From Lysobacteraceae bacterium (GTDB lineage: Bacteria; Pseudomonadota; Gammaproteobacteria; Nevskiales; Nevskiaceae): DNA of 64,000 nt. Of the stretch, positions 17,084-24,182 are shown piece after piece. Each line of letters starts with the position of its first letter. The first letter of the stretch is position 1. Under the pieces are notes generated by a model. The model did no database searches and had not been told where the DNA came from. It worked only from the letters and a program-made list of their open reading frames with translations. The stretch lies in contig PNMW01000015.1 in assembly GCA_013823855.1 (NCBI GenBank), positions 44,601 to 108,600 on the forward strand, given 5' to 3'. The translations under genes and the position numbers were made by a program.

Positions 17084-18463
17084 ATGAAACCCTTGACGCG
17101 TCGCCTGATCCCCGCCGTGATCGCGACTACGATGTTCAGCGCGCTGGCCAGCCCGGTCGCGAATGCCGACGAGCTTGCGCCGTACTACCTCGCCCCGATG
17201 GGTTCCTACGTGCTCGCCGATGACGGCCGCGGCACCAAGAACGGCATCGGCGGCACGCTGGCGCTGGGCGCCCATCTCGGCGCGCTGATCGATTTCGAGT
17301 TGCGCGGCAGCTTCATCAATTTCGGCAGCAAGGACGGCTCCGGCTCGTCGAAGCTCGGTGCCGGCGGCTTCGGCGTCAACGTCTACCTGTTCCGCGCCCC
17401 GGGCGGCAGCGGCCTGTACATCCACGGCGACGTGCAGGGCAGCGAGAAGGTGCTCTACCACTACGGCGCCGGGTACGAACTGATGTTCGGCGGCTTCGGG
17501 CTGCGCGCCGAAGGCCTGATCCGCAACGAGCAGTTCGAGCATCACGAGCCGATGATCAACGTCGGCCTGCGCATTCCGTTCGGCAGCAATCCGCCGAAGC
17601 CGGTGTTCGTGCCGCCGCCGCCTCCGCCACCGAAGGAAGAGGCCGTGGTCGCACCACCGCCTCCGCCACCTCCGCCGCCGCCTTGCAATGGCGCCGATGC
17701 CGGCACTGCGCTGTCGCTCGATGGCTGCAAGAAGGGCGACAACATCGTGCTGCGCGGCGTGAACTTCGAGTTCGACAAGGACGTGCTGACGGTCAACGCC
17801 ACGGTCATTCTCAATGAAGTGGCGTCGGCGCTGGCGCGTCGCCCCGACATCAAGGTCGAGATCGGCGGCCATACCGATGCCAAGGGCTCGGTGTCCTACA
17901 ACAAGAAGTTGTCCGATCGCCGCGCGGCGTCGGTGCGCAGCTATCTGATGCAGAAAGGCGTGGCCCAGGACCGCATCACCTCGGTTGGCTACGGAAAGAT
18001 CGTCGCCATTGCCAGCAACGACACCGACGAAGGTCGCGCACTGAATCGCCGAGTGGAGTTGACGGTGACCGATGCCGATCCGGCCGCCGGTGGCGTGGTC
18101 AGCGAACAGGCTGGCAAGGCCGATGAAGTGGTGACGCCGCCGGTCGAGGACACCATGCCGCCTGCCGAAGCCGGTGCGATGGAACTGGAAGCACCTGTTG
18201 CCCCTGCGGTCGCTGCCGCGGCAACCGCTGCGGTGTCGATCATCGACTACGAATACTCGCCGAAGGTGACCACGGTGAAAGCCGGCGGCACGGTGACCTG
18301 GACCAACAACGATCGGGTCACGCACACGGTCACTTTCGACGGCACCGACATCAAGGTGAAGTCGGCCGAGACCTACAGCCGTGCCTACCCGGCAGCGGGA
18401 ACCTTCGAATACAAGTGCGGCATTCACCCGACCATGTTCGGCACCGTGGTGGTTGTGCCCTGA
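17084..18463 (+). CDS. OmpA-family outer-membrane protein fused to a C-terminal cupredoxin domain
   Basis: 459 residues: a signal peptide (cut near 28), an OmpA-like N-terminal barrel (about 30-168), a poly-Pro hinge (174-200), an OmpA peptidoglycan-binding domain (about 220-330: GVNFEFDKD, GGHTDAKG with Asp265, LSDRRA with Arg280), an Ala-rich linker, and a cupredoxin domain (about 384-459). The latter has the type 1 copper ligand set His414 (VTHTV), Cys445, His448 and Met451 (CGIHPTM, the C-x2-H-x2-M spacing of amicyanin-like proteins). CCGGAG precedes the ATG. This fusion is unusual. It suggests a periplasmic copper redox site tethered to both peptidoglycan and outer membrane, expressed under nitrogen/nitrate control. 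The electron partner is unknown. Confidence 0.88.
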   Translation: MKPLTRRLIPAVIATTMFSALASPVANADELAPYYLAPMGSYVLADDGRGTKNGIGGTLALGAHLGALIDFELRGSFINFGSKDGSGSSKLGAGGFGVNVYLFRAPGGSGLYIHGDVQGSEKVLYHYGAGYELMFGGFGLRAEGLIRNEQFEHHEPMINVGLRIPFGSNPPKPVFVPPPPPPPKEEAVVAPPPPPPPPPPCNGADAGTALSLDGCKKGDNIVLRGVNFEFDKDVLTVNATVILNEVASALARRPDIKVEIGGHTDAKGSVSYNKKLSDRRAASVRSYLMQKGVAQDRITSVGYGKIVAIASNDTDEGRALNRRVELTVTDADPAAGGVVSEQAGKADEVVTPPVEDTMPPAEAGAMELEAPVAPAVAAAATAAVSIIDYEYSPKVTTVKAGGTVTWTNNDRVTHTVTFDGTDIKVKSAETYSRAYPAAGTFEYKCGIHPTMFGTVVVVP

Positions 18464-18470
18464 GGACAGT

Positions 18471-18498
18471 CGCCGCCATCGACGGATCGCTGGCGGCG
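18471..18498 (+). other. Hairpin after ompA-cupredoxin
   Basis: Perfect 8-bp inverted repeat CGCCGCCA (18471-18478) / TGGCGGCG (18491-18498), 7 nt after the stop. No T tract follows, so partial termination or mRNA 3'-end protection is more likely than strong termination; read-through into nasT is possible. A second weak pairing, GGGTCC/GGACCC, brackets about 18502-18536. Confidence 0.5.
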
Positions 18499-18631
18499 GC
18501 TGGGTCCTGGACGAAGTTCCCTTTAGCTCGGACCCATTGAAATGAAGACCCAGACTTGTGAAGCATCTTCATCCATGCGTTCGGCCTATGCGCCGAGCAA
18601 GAGTCGAATCGGCAGTGACAAGACGGGCGCG

Positions 18632-19222
18632 ATGAAACACGCAAACCGAGGCTTGCGGGTGATGCTGGTCGATGACGATCAGACGCGCCTTGCCATGATG
18701 GAACAGGCGCTGGTCGCCGAAGGCCACGTGATCGTCGTGCGCCTCGATGCGCAGGCTGATCTGCTGGCCGGCGTGACCCTGCACCAGCCGGACGTGATCT
18801 TCATCGACGTCGATGCGCCGAGTCGCGACACGCTTGAATCGCTGGGTCAGATCCATCGCGAACGGCCACGGCCGATCGTGCTGTTCGCGGCACGAAGTGA
18901 CGCTGAAACCGCGCATCGGGCGATCCACGCCGGGGTCAGCGCCTATGTCGTCGATGGTCTGCATCCGACGCGCCTCAGCGCGCTGCTCGATGTCGCCATC
19001 GCCCGTTTCGAGGTTCATCAGGCGCTGAGCCGTGAGCTGTCGGCTGCCAACGCAAGACTTGCCGACCAGCGCGACATCGAGAAGGCCAAGGGCCTGTTGA
19101 TGAAGCGCCGCAAGATCGATGAGGAGGAGGCTTATGGAATGCTCCGGAAGATGGCGATGGACCGGAAGCAGAGAATCGGCGATTACGCGCGCTTGCTGCT
19201 CGCCGCATCCGACTTGCTGTAA
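18632..19222 (+). CDS. nasT: NasT-type ANTAR response regulator (copy 1)
   Basis: 196-residue RNA-binding antiterminator: a receiver-like domain (LRVMLVDDD at the N-terminus, phosphoacceptor position in FIDVDAPS), a coiled-coil linker and a C-terminal ANTAR domain (EKAKGLLMKRRKIDEEEAYG, then MLRKMAMDRKQRIGDYARLL). It should bind double-hairpin leaders such as those at 2866, 7894, 16968 and 20624. In known systems NasS holds NasT inactive until nitrate or nitrite binds. The start is uncertain: ATG 18632 has a weak ACGGG site; in-frame ATGs at 18542 and 18575 would add unconserved residues. nasS follows at 20 nt. Confidence 0.9.
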   Translation: MKHANRGLRVMLVDDDQTRLAMMEQALVAEGHVIVVRLDAQADLLAGVTLHQPDVIFIDVDAPSRDTLESLGQIHRERPRPIVLFAARSDAETAHRAIHAGVSAYVVDGLHPTRLSALLDVAIARFEVHQALSRELSAANARLADQRDIEKAKGLLMKRRKIDEEEAYGMLRKMAMDRKQRIGDYARLLLAASDLL

Positions 19223-19242
19223 GCCGCCCAGGGACGGTCGTG

Positions 19243-20496
19243 ATGATTAACGGGCTGGAAAAAACCAGGATTCGCCTCGGCATGCTGCCGCTGGCAGATG
19301 CTGCGCCACTGATCGTGGCGCGGTCGTGCGGCTTCTTCGCCCGGCACGGCCTGGAAGTGGAGTTGAGCGCCGAGCGTGCCTGGGCCGCGCTTCGCGACAA
19401 GGTCGCGGCCGGCGTGCTCGATGGTGGCCAGATGCTGGCGCCGATGCCGATTGCCGCTACCCTCGGGCTCGATGGTGTGGCGGTGCCGATGGTCACGGCG
19501 ATGGTGATGAGCCTCAATGGCAATTCGATTACCGTGTCACGGCAGCTGCATGCGCGGATGAGTCAGCATCTTTCAGGCGCCAGTGATGCTGGAGCCTGTG
19601 CGACGGCACTGGCCGCCGTCATTGCCGAGCAGCGCGGAAAAGGTGAGCGACGCCCAGTTTTCGCGCACGTCTTCCCGTTTTCGGCGCATCACTACGAACT
19701 GCGCATGTGGCTGGCCAGCGCCGATATCGACCCCGACAACGACGTGCAGCTGTGCGTGGTGCCGCCGTCGCAGATGGTTGCCGAACTGGAGTCCGGGCGT
19801 ATCGACGGCTATTGCGTCGGCGAACCCTGGAACGAAGTGGCGCTGCAGCGTGGTGTCGGCGTTGCCGTCGCCACCAAGCACGAAATCTGGAACAACAGCC
19901 CCGAAAAAGTGCTCGGTGTGACCCGGGATTGGGCACACCAGAACCCGAATACCCATCGCGCGATGGTGGCGGCGATGATCGAGGCCGCACGCTGGCTCGA
20001 CGAGCCGGAACATCGCAACGAAGCCGCAGCCTTGATGGTGAGCGAGAACGTGCTCGATGCACCGGCAGCCAGCATTCAGGCGTCATTGCGGATGCGCACC
20101 GGTGGCATCGTGTTTCATCGCGGTGCAGCGACCTATCCATGGCGATCGCACGCGGTCTGGTTCATTCTCCAGATGCTGCGCTGGAAGCAGTGCTGGATGG
20201 CGCCGAACTTCTCCGACATCGCCAGCGACGTCTATCGCTGTGAAACCTATCGCGAAGCTGCAGCCCTGATCGGCGAACCCTGTCCGCGGGCCGACTACAA
20301 ATCCGAAGGCGCACGCCTCAGCGGCTCATCGACGCCATCCACCGATGGTGGTTCGATCATGCTGGGCTCCGACGCCATGCTCGATGGCTCCATTTTCGAT
20401 GCAGCCGATCCACTCGGCTGGCTGAAACTCCAGCGGCACGGCCTGCCGGCTGTCGGTTATGCCTCGCTGCAATTCGCGAATGTTCGGCAGTCCTGA
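19243..20496 (+). CDS. nasS: NasS-type nitrate-sensing NrtA homolog (copy 1), cytoplasmic
   Basis: 417 residues, of the NrtA/CmpA binding fold but without a signal peptide, which separates sensor NasS from transporter NrtA. Family segments: IRLGMLPLADAAPLIVARSC, GRIDGYCVGEPWNEVAL and SPEKVLGVTRDWA. It is longer than copy 2 and retains an NrtA-like C-terminus (AMLDGSIFDAADPLG), so it may have arisen from NrtA separately or kept an ancestral tail. It is expected to bind nitrate/nitrite and release NasT. ATG 19243 after AGGG; GTG 19240 is possible. Confidence 0.9.
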   Translation: MINGLEKTRIRLGMLPLADAAPLIVARSCGFFARHGLEVELSAERAWAALRDKVAAGVLDGGQMLAPMPIAATLGLDGVAVPMVTAMVMSLNGNSITVSRQLHARMSQHLSGASDAGACATALAAVIAEQRGKGERRPVFAHVFPFSAHHYELRMWLASADIDPDNDVQLCVVPPSQMVAELESGRIDGYCVGEPWNEVALQRGVGVAVATKHEIWNNSPEKVLGVTRDWAHQNPNTHRAMVAAMIEAARWLDEPEHRNEAAALMVSENVLDAPAASIQASLRMRTGGIVFHRGAATYPWRSHAVWFILQMLRWKQCWMAPNFSDIASDVYRCETYREAAALIGEPCPRADYKSEGARLSGSSTPSTDGGSIMLGSDAMLDGSIFDAADPLGWLKLQRHGLPAVGYASLQFANVRQS

Positions 20497-20499
20497 TTG

Positions 20500-20516
20500 C
20501 CGGTACGTCGATTGTC
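20500..20516 (+). promoter_or_regulatory. Degenerate sigma-54-like sequence
   Basis: CCGGTACGTCGATTGTC resembles the 16915 promoter (CTGGCACGTCGATTGCT) but has lost the TGGCAC core and the -12 GC (now GT). It is probably inactive, a possible leftover of leader duplication. The likely functional promoter lies at 20564. Confidence 0.3.
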
Positions 20517-20563
20517 GTTAAATGGATTCAAAAAGCTGAAGAATGATCGCGATTTCGATGTGG

Positions 20564-20580
20564 TTGGCATGGTGATTGCT
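20564..20580 (+). promoter_or_regulatory. Sigma-54 promoter of the DUF3034-globin operon
   Basis: TTGGCATGGTGATTGCT matches YTGGCACG-N4-TTGCW with one mismatch (T for C), with GG (20566-20567) and GC (20578-20579) 10 nt apart. Expected start near 20591, about 33 nt before P1. Confidence 0.75.
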
Positions 20581-20623
20581 GTTATATATTCATGACGTAG
20601 CAGTCGGTACGCAACACAATCAA

Positions 20624-20666
20624 GGACCCAGCCAATGCTGACTGGTTCCATGGACACCGGAGTCCA
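20624..20666 (+). promoter_or_regulatory. ANTAR (NasT) hairpins P1 and P2 of the DUF3034 leader
   Basis: P1 is 20624-20649: GGA-C-CCAG-C-C, loop AAUGCU (20634-20639), G-A-CUGG-U-UCC with two mismatches. P2 is 20651-20666: UGGAC, loop ACCGGA (20656-20661), GUCCA. Both loops have A1 and G4. The P2 3' arm shares bases 20663-20666 with the terminator 5' arm. Confidence 0.77.
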
Positions 20667-20703
20667 CGCACAGGCAAAGCAGCCTGCGCGTGGATTTTTT
20701 TTT
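20663..20703 (+). terminator. Leader terminator (attenuator) before the DUF3034 gene
   Basis: Stem UCCACGCACAGGC (20663-20675) with GCCUGCGCGUGGA (20682-20694), 12 of 13 paired, loop AAAGCA, then T9 (20695-20703). Highly similar to the 17004 terminator, implying that the two leaders are paralogous. Confidence 0.88.
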
Positions 20704-20770
20704 GGCCTTCAGTCCAGTTCGGATCGAAACGCCAGCACCCGTGGGCAAATCCAAAATTTCAGGAGTCAGC

Positions 20771-21844
20771 ATGAACGGCAACATCAGGGGATTCGGTTGT
20801 AAAGCAGCCACTGTTCTCGCATTCGGTGCGAGCATCGCAGCGGTTTCCAGCCCGGCACAGGCGGGCATCTACGATGCAGGCAAGGTGCTGGCCACCAGTG
20901 GCGTCAACATCATCGATGGCGCGGCGGGCGGCGGCATCACGCCGTGGGCCGTGATTGCCGGTTATGAAACCAACCAGGGCATCAACGGCAGCATCCACTA
21001 CACCTACGCGAACCTGCCGAACTACAGCCTGAACTCGCTGGGCGCCGCGATCGGCTTCTATGATCGACTCGAACTATCGTACGCCTACGATCTGCTGCCG
21101 ACCGGCAGCACGTTCAACACCGTGGGCCTGCTGACCAACACGCTGGCAGGTGTCGTCGTGCAGGACAGTGGCATCGATCCGTTCAACACGGCGATCCGCA
21201 TGGATATCTTCGGCGCCAAGCTGCGCGTGATCGGCGAGTCGATCTACGACTCCGACAGCCTGATGCCGCAGGTGGCACTCGGTGGCTTCTACAAGATCAA
21301 CCACAATCAGGAACTGATGAAAACGCTTCTGGCCAACAAGACCAAGGACTTCGAGGCCTATGTGGCGATCACCAAGATCTTCTTCCCGCTCGACCTGCTG
21401 GTGAACGTCACGGTGCGCTACACGGCAGCCAACCAGACCGGCTTGACCGGCTTCGGCGGGCCGAACAAGAACAAGCGCGAGTTTCGCCCCGAAGTGTCGT
21501 TTGCCTACCTGCTGGCGAAGAACATCGCCATCGGCGCCGAGTACGCAGCACATGGCAAGAACACCGACGGTCGCGGCGTGGCGGTCGGCGGCAACGTCGA
21601 TACGTCGGTGCTGGGCTCAATCACCGGCGCGCTGAACAACATCGGAATTGGCGGTCCGGTCGGAAACCTTGCGAACAATCTGAACGACACGCTGACTCAG
21701 CGTGAAAGCGACTGGTTCGACGTCTTCTTCGCCTACTTCCCGAGCAAGAATCTGTCGTTTGTCGCCGCTTACGCGAACCTTGGCAACATCACTCTTACCC
21801 CAAAGCAGACGGGTGCGTACTTCTCGGTGCAGGCAAGTTTCTAG
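20771..21844 (+). CDS. DUF3034-family outer-membrane protein
   Basis: 357 residues with a signal peptide (ending SSPAQAG) and a beta-barrel-like mature part ending in Phe (SVQASF). Recognised from DUF3034 family segments: IYDAGKVLATSGVNIIDGAA, GGGITPWAVIAGYETN, AAIGFYDRLELSYAYDLLPT and FDVFFAYFPSKNLSFVAAYA. The family's function is not established. An ideal AGGAG lies 5 nt before ATG 20771. First gene of an operon with an exported globin, controlled by a sigma-54/ANTAR leader, so it may be an outer-membrane channel or docking protein linked to nitrogen oxide chemistry. Confidence 0.85.
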   Translation: MNGNIRGFGCKAATVLAFGASIAAVSSPAQAGIYDAGKVLATSGVNIIDGAAGGGITPWAVIAGYETNQGINGSIHYTYANLPNYSLNSLGAAIGFYDRLELSYAYDLLPTGSTFNTVGLLTNTLAGVVVQDSGIDPFNTAIRMDIFGAKLRVIGESIYDSDSLMPQVALGGFYKINHNQELMKTLLANKTKDFEAYVAITKIFFPLDLLVNVTVRYTAANQTGLTGFGGPNKNKREFRPEVSFAYLLAKNIAIGAEYAAHGKNTDGRGVAVGGNVDTSVLGSITGALNNIGIGGPVGNLANNLNDTLTQRESDWFDVFFAYFPSKNLSFVAAYANLGNITLTPKQTGAYFSVQASF

Positions 21845-21895
21845 AGCGCCGAACCGAGTCGTGGCTGTTACACCATTCACTTACGGAGAACACAC

Positions 21896-22372
21896 ATGAA
21901 GTCTTACAACAAGCTGTTGGCTGCAGGCGCGATGAGCGTGCTCTCGATGTCGGCATTCGCCGGTTCGGAAACCCCGGAAGGCAAGGTTCAGGCGACTTAT
22001 CCGCCGATTTCCTCGGATGCTTACGAGAAGTTCGGTGGCGAGTACGGTGTGGCGCGTTGGACCGAAGCATTGTTCAAGTACATCATGGCCGACAATCGCA
22101 TCAACCACATCTTTGCCGCGCACGGCAAGATTGATCGTCAGATCGCACTGAACAAGCAGCTGGTGTCGGTGATGCTTGGCGCCCCTGGTGTCGAATATCA
22201 GGGTGCCAGCATGAGTGCTGCGCATGAAGAGATGAAGATCACGCTGACCCAGTTCAACGCGGTCGTCGAAGATGCCTATCTCGCCTGCGAAGACGTGCGT
22301 ACGCCGTATCACACCTGCAACCAGCTGATTGCCGCGCTGGCGCCGTTCAAGCGCTCGATCGTCACCCGCTGA
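21896..22372 (+). CDS. Exported group 1 truncated haemoglobin
   Basis: 158 residues: a Sec signal peptide (SYNKLLAAGAMSVLSMSAFA, cut near 22) and a group 1 truncated globin domain (YEKFGGEYGVARWTEALFKY, then SMSAAHEEMKITLTQFNAVV). His110 fits the proximal haem ligand. The B10 position, usually Tyr, appears to be Phe60, so ligand binding may differ. Two Cys (131, 141) could form a disulfide outside the cytoplasm. Most truncated globins are cytoplasmic, so periplasmic location is notable. GGAG precedes the ATG, 51 nt after the DUF3034 gene. NO or nitrite chemistry is a reasonable guess. Confidence 0.87.
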   Translation: MKSYNKLLAAGAMSVLSMSAFAGSETPEGKVQATYPPISSDAYEKFGGEYGVARWTEALFKYIMADNRINHIFAAHGKIDRQIALNKQLVSVMLGAPGVEYQGASMSAAHEEMKITLTQFNAVVEDAYLACEDVRTPYHTCNQLIAALAPFKRSIVTR

Positions 22373-22707
22373 CCGGTCTGCAAGTGGACGAATCCACTTG
22401 AAGCGGTTCCGGACCCGGCTGTTGCGCGCCTGCGCAGCCGCCGGGTCTCTGCTGCCTGTCATTCATGAGGCCATCGACGCGATGACCGCCATGCCGGAGG
22501 CTTCATCAATGACAGCAGGACGGCCGATGTTGCCGTTCGCCTTCACATCCCGCTGCCGATGTCCGCGCCGTCGACGATCGACGGCGATCGGCACCACGAT
22601 CGTTCATGCCGGCTCGAAGACGAGCATCCGCGCATGAACCGTCCGGACCGTTGGCTGCCCGGCGTTCGCCATCGGCCACGGCCACACCTTCAACCTCGAG
22701 ACCGACG
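22373..22707. other. Intergenic region with two strong hairpins
   Basis: 335 nt between the globin and the FMN-binding protein. It contains a perfect 8-bp stem CAAGTGGA/TCCACTTG (22381-22400) and a second hairpin GACCCGGC/GCCGGGTC (22412-22447) with inner GCGCGC/GCGC pairing. Neither is followed by T residues. They could stabilise the upstream mRNA or partly terminate. No promoter or small gene was identified in 22448-22707. Confidence 0.5.
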
Positions 22708-23289
22708 ATGAAATCGCTGCCCGACGATCAGGACCGCACGACCCGCGCACCCGGGCGACGTTCGCTGCTCAGATCCGCCGCCGGCCTGCTGTCCGGCATG
22801 CTGCTGCCGCGTCTGGCAGCTGCCGGCGACGACCTGTGGACCACCTACCAGACTCCGGCGGCGTTTCTCGCGGAGGCCTTCGGCACACCGCCGGCGCCCG
22901 GCGTGCTGGCGCTCGATGCCGCGATGCAGGCGCAGATTGCCGCAGTGTTCGGCCGCGCCTATCCGCAGTCGCAGCTGCGCTACTGGAAGGCCAATGGCCG
23001 CAGCGCGTGGATTCTCGACGACATCGGCAAGCAGGGTTATCAGCTGACCACCTCCGGCTTCGTGGTCAAGGACCGGAGCATCGATTTCGCCCGCGTCCTG
23101 ATCTACCGGGAATCGCGCGGCGAGCAGGTCGCCGAGGCGTCGTGGCTGAAGAAGCTGGCCGGTCGCCGGCTGGCCGGCACGACGCTCGATCAGCCGGTCG
23201 ACAACGTGTCCGGTGCGACGCTGTCGGTGAAGATGATGCAGCGCATGGCCGCGGCGGCGCTGGTGCTCGACTCACTCGTGAAGGCCTGA
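22708..23289 (+). CDS. Periplasmic FMN-binding protein (covalent flavin acceptor)
   Basis: 193 residues: a leader with paired arginines (RRSLLRSAAGLLSGMLLPRL) and an FMN-binding domain. The motif DNVSGATLSV (165-174) is the ApbE flavinylation signal, with Thr171 expected to carry FMN by a phosphoester bond. Same strand as PepSY and apbE, 2 nt before the former. It probably relays single electrons in the periplasm. ATG 22708 has only a weak ribosome site. Confident on domain, unsure of redox partner. Confidence 0.88.
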   Translation: MKSLPDDQDRTTRAPGRRSLLRSAAGLLSGMLLPRLAAAGDDLWTTYQTPAAFLAEAFGTPPAPGVLALDAAMQAQIAAVFGRAYPQSQLRYWKANGRSAWILDDIGKQGYQLTTSGFVVKDRSIDFARVLIYRESRGEQVAEASWLKKLAGRRLAGTTLDQPVDNVSGATLSVKMMQRMAAAALVLDSLVKA

Positions 23290-23291
23290 CT

Positions 23292-24182
23292 ATGTCCGCT
23301 CAAACCTCCAGCGATTCCGAAGTGCAGGCGGCCACCACGGTCGCGTCGGCCGGCGTTGCGCCGGCGATGCCGGAAGCGGTCGCACGGTCGGCACCAAAGG
23401 CGCCCGTCAAGGCGAAGACCCGGCAGCCGCTGACCGCCCTGCTGCGCAAGTGGCATCAGCGCATCGGCCTGACGGCGGCGGTGTTCGTGCTCTGGCTCGG
23501 TGCCAGCGGCACCGTATTGAGCCGAAGCGACCAGCTCGGCTTCGACGCGATGCGGCTCAAATGGGACTGGCTGACCGCCTGGTATGGCCTCAGCGCCGAG
23601 CCGCCGCGGATGGGCTTCGAGGCCGATGGTCACTGGATGGCGGCGACCAAGGAAAGCACGCTGCTCGACGCCCGCGAAGTCGAACCGCGGATCCCGCCGC
23701 CGATCGGTCTGGTGACGCTGGAGGGCGCCGGCGGCAGGCAGCTGGTGATCGGCACCGCCGACAGTCTGGTGATCACCAGTCCGGCCGGTGACCGAGTCGA
23801 TGAGCTGCGGGCACCGATCTTGCCGGTCTCGGCGCTGCGCCGGATCGGCCTCGCCGCCGACGGCGGCATCGCCGTGCAGGACTTCGATGCCTACGAAAGC
23901 CGGGATGGCGGCATCAGCTGGACGCCGGTGCTGCCGCAGTCGGTCAGCTGGTCGCAGCCGAAGCCGCTGCCGGGCGAGCAGCGCAAGGCGATCGAGCAGT
24001 TCGCCAAGCCCTCGGTGCTGGTCGAGCAGGTGCTGATCGATCTGCACAGCGGCCGGCTGTTCGGCCCGATCGGCGCCTGGATCATCACCGTGGTCGGCCT
24101 GCTGGCGCTGCTGCTGTCGATCAGCGGCGTCTGGTCGTGGTGGCGGATCAAGCAAAGCCGCAAGCGCGCGGCGCACGGCTGA
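23292..24182 (+). CDS. PepSY-associated inner-membrane protein
   Basis: 296 residues: a long Ala/Pro-rich cytoplasmic N-terminus (1-45), a membrane helix at about 58-77 preceded by KWHQRIGL, a large periplasmic region and a second helix near 261-282 (WIITVVGLLALLLSISGVWS) ending in a basic tail. This is the PepSY_TM layout seen in membrane reductases that pass electrons across the inner membrane. Next to an FMN-binding protein and ApbE it probably reduces the periplasmic flavin. Its stop overlaps the apbE start by one base. Confidence 0.8.
   Translation: MSAQTSSDSEVQAATTVASAGVAPAMPEAVARSAPKAPVKAKTRQPLTALLRKWHQRIGLTAAVFVLWLGASGTVLSRSDQLGFDAMRLKWDWLTAWYGLSAEPPRMGFEADGHWMAATKESTLLDAREVEPRIPPPIGLVTLEGAGGRQLVIGTADSLVITSPAGDRVDELRAPILPVSALRRIGLAADGGIAVQDFDAYESRDGGISWTPVLPQSVSWSQPKPLPGEQRKAIEQFAKPSVLVEQVLIDLHSGRLFGPIGAWIITVVGLLALLLSISGVWSWWRIKQSRKRAAHG

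Noticed and set aside
18464..18631. ANTAR-type leader for nasT1
   Set aside because: Hairpins are present but have no A1/G4 hexaloop pair and no sigma-54 site; nasT1 may simply be read through from ompA-cupredoxin.
22381..22400. Hairpin considered as an intrinsic terminator
   Set aside because: No T run follows; kept only as an RNA hairpin.
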